Assembly (NCBI GenBank): GCA_965224325.1
Contig: CBDCYT010000016.1
Location: 1 to 64,000, forward strand
DNA length: 64,000 bases
Direction of reading: 5' to 3'
Origin: CBDCMJ01 sp965224325
GTDB lineage: Bacteria; Chloroflexota; Dehalococcoidia; Lucifugimonadales; UBA3495
Part shown: positions 62,657-64,000 of the stretch, one piece after another
Position numbering within the stretch: the first letter of the stretch is position 1
Layout: the number at the start of each line of letters is the position of its first letter
Translations under genes and position numbers: made by a program
The notes under the pieces: model-generated
The model's input: the letters and a program-made list of their open reading frames with translations, nothing else
The model's database searches: none
What the model was told of the DNA's origin: nothing

Positions 62657-63343
62657 TCATTCAGCTTCCGAGAAGAACCGGAATATGGCGGTGCGGTCGT
62701 CGCGCCGGAAACGCCGCCCCAAACGGGCCGGCAGACGCCCTTCCCGGATGTAGTTTACGATGCTGCCTTCAATTTGCTGAGCGGCCTCCTCGGGAGAGGC
62801 GGACCGGCGGATCAAGTCCACCAATTCGTCGATCAAAATATTGTCGGTCAACCCATCGGTGGCCAGGACTAGGCGGGAGCCTGGCAGCACTTCGGTTTCG
62901 GCACGGGCCAAGTTAGAAAGCTCAGGGCCGGCTCCGATGGCTTGCGCTACCCCCACGTGAAGAAAACCGCCTATTCGGCCGGCAAGCTGCTCGAGCGAGT
63001 CGGGGCCTACCAGAAACAGCGGGCTATCCCCAGCTCCAAGCACGTGCAAACGCCCATGTATGAACAGAGCGGCCGATACGGTTGTGAGCAGAAAGCGGCC
63101 GCCTCCAACCTGGAAAAACTCGGTGTTGACCTCCTTCAGCACCTCCTCCACATCCTTGATCGACTCCACTGCAGTCTCGGCCAAAGCTTCTTTTAATGTC
63201 CGGCTGGCCTCTTCTCCCCCATGACCGGTCACTCCGTCCATCACCACGTCCAGGAAGGAATTATTACCCAAGTCCCGGGTAAGATGGTTATCGTCTCCGT
63301 GGACTGAATTGTCCTGCAATATTGCCACTGAGCTGGCCAGCAT
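62657..63343 (-). CDS. PP2C-type serine/threonine phosphatase
   Basis: 228 residues, catalytic domain only. PP2C metal-binding motifs are VVMDGVTGHGGEEASR (usually DGMGGH), GAGDSPLFLVG, LATDGLTDNI and the final RDDRTAIF. It would remove phosphate from Ser/Thr of regulatory proteins, typically opposite a Hanks-type kinase. A kinase is not in the window but could be beyond the right edge. No membrane segment. Confidence 0.85.
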   Translation of the reverse strand: MLASSVAILQDNSVHGDDNHLTRDLGNNSFLDVVMDGVTGHGGEEASRTLKEALAETAVESIKDVEEVLKEVNTEFFQVGGGRFLLTTVSAALFIHGRLHVLGAGDSPLFLVGPDSLEQLAGRIGGFLHVGVAQAIGAGPELSNLARAETEVLPGSRLVLATDGLTDNILIDELVDLIRRSASPEEAAQQIEGSIVNYIREGRLPARLGRRFRRDDRTAIFRFFSEAE

Positions 63344-63640
63344 ATACCTATTTCCTCCGGTAGGTTCGGTTTATAGACCCGGTTCAGCCGGTGTCTCCCC
63401 AAGATTGTCGAGGGAGATGTTTGAGAGTATGAGGGGTTCCCAATTAGCCCAGGTCAGCCGTTTGACCGGGTGTCGATTGCCGTCTTGGCTTTGGACGCTC
63501 ATCCGGCGCCCCTAGTGCAGCCTTGGTTTGTTGCCACCGCCGTTACGGATAACTATACCAGTGCTCAAGGTGGGACAGCGCAAGGTGGGACAAAAGAAAT
63601 CCTTGGTCTCGCCGTGATATTGACATAAGCTGCAATCTGG
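63344..63640. other. Intergenic, no gene recognised
   Basis: About 300 bp with an 11-bp direct repeat AAGGTGGGACA at 63568-63593 and no coding pattern. It lies upstream of the phosphatase and downstream of the partial gene, both minus strand. Confidence 0.4.
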
Positions 63641-64000
63641 TCATCCCGGGTTGTTGAACCTGGTGAGTTCGGTGTCTGGATCGAACAAAAAACGTTGCCA
63701 GTACTCACCCCGCAGCCAGCTCAGGGCCTCGTCCCAAGCGTCCCTAACCTGGGGGTCACCAAAGAGCTGGTAGTTGCGCAGAGCCACAGCGTCAAGATAG
63801 TCCATCAGGTCCTGGCGAAACGCTTCCACGGTTTCGTAGGCCCGGCCGCGAACTGAGTTTATGATCTGCAAAGCGGGTTCCCGCTGCGGGCCACCGGCTT
63901 GGTCGAAGTTGCGGCCCATTTCTTCCAGCTCCTCGTCGAAACGGACCACTGGACGCATGCCGTGGGGGTCCTGGTAGCCGCTGGCTTGGGCCGGGGGTTG
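63641..64000 (-). CDS. Hypothetical protein, partial at right edge
   Basis: The minus-strand frame is open to the window edge, so the N-terminus is missing; at least 119 residues are seen. The text is acidic and helical (RGRAYETVEAFRQDLMDYLD, AWDEALSWLRGEYWQRF) with no motif that I recognise. An ATG at 63958 could be internal. It may be functionally tied to the phosphatase downstream. Confidence 0.55.
   Translation of the reverse strand, partial: QPPAQASGYQDPHGMRPVVRFDEELEEMGRNFDQAGGPQREPALQIINSVRGRAYETVEAFRQDLMDYLDAVALRNYQLFGDPQVRDAWDEALSWLRGEYWQRFLFDPDTELTRFNNPG

Overview
The window is GC-rich, with bacterial gene content that best fits a Chloroflexota genome, probably a Dehalococcoidia/SAR202-like lineage. 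The clues are an LLM-type F420-linked oxidoreductase, an inositol-phospholipid operon, a cobalt-early (anaerobic) cobalamin cluster, a branched-chain amino-acid ABC system, and many IS elements and restriction genes. This taxonomic call is inference from gene content only.

1 to 20.8 kb is a defence and mobile-element island in visible decay. From left to right it carries: the 3' end of a type III restriction subunit; a VapBC-like toxin-antitoxin pair; a beta-class adenine methyltransferase; a 1036-residue nuclease-like protein of unknown function; a translationally coupled pair that includes a DUF5677-like protein; an AbiEi-like regulator; a frameshifted HsdR; a RelE-type toxin-antitoxin pair split by an IS630-family element; an antitoxin-like/DUF5677 fusion coupled to hsdS; and an HsdS cut off by a cargo-carrying transposon. 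That transposon has 21-bp terminal inverted repeats and has itself been hit by a second IS630 element. A tyrosine integrase closes the island. No HsdM is present.

20.9 to 29.7 kb reads leftward: an acyl-CoA-dehydrogenase-like flavoprotein, then a tight cobalamin operon running hemA-cobH (one fused gene), cbiX, cbiD, cbiT, cbiL, cbiF, cbiG. Several of these genes overlap by a few bases.

30 to 36.7 kb holds a SWIM zinc-finger protein, alaS, ruvX, a nitrilase-family amidase, tRNA-Gln(TTG) and the wreck of a large serine recombinase. 36.8 to 42.3 kb is a complete liv-type ABC transporter on the minus strand (livJ-livH-livM-livG-livF).

42.9 to 47.3 kb is one M16-type lipoprotein peptidase gene, interrupted by an IS5-family element with a CTAG target duplication and also frameshifted. 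48 to 51.9 kb is a small divergent biosynthetic locus: an adenylation-carrier-reductase protein and an SAM methyltransferase.

52 to 64 kb contains an SMP-30 family protein, a TlpA-like lipoprotein, an MFS transporter, a MITE-like element, a sugar nucleotidyltransferase, an F420-type oxidoreductase, ribH, a two-thioredoxin-domain protein, an inositol-lipid operon (ino1, a PimA-like glycosyltransferase, a CDP-alcohol phosphotransferase), a long tandem array derived from a REP-like repeat, a PP2C phosphatase and a partial unknown gene.
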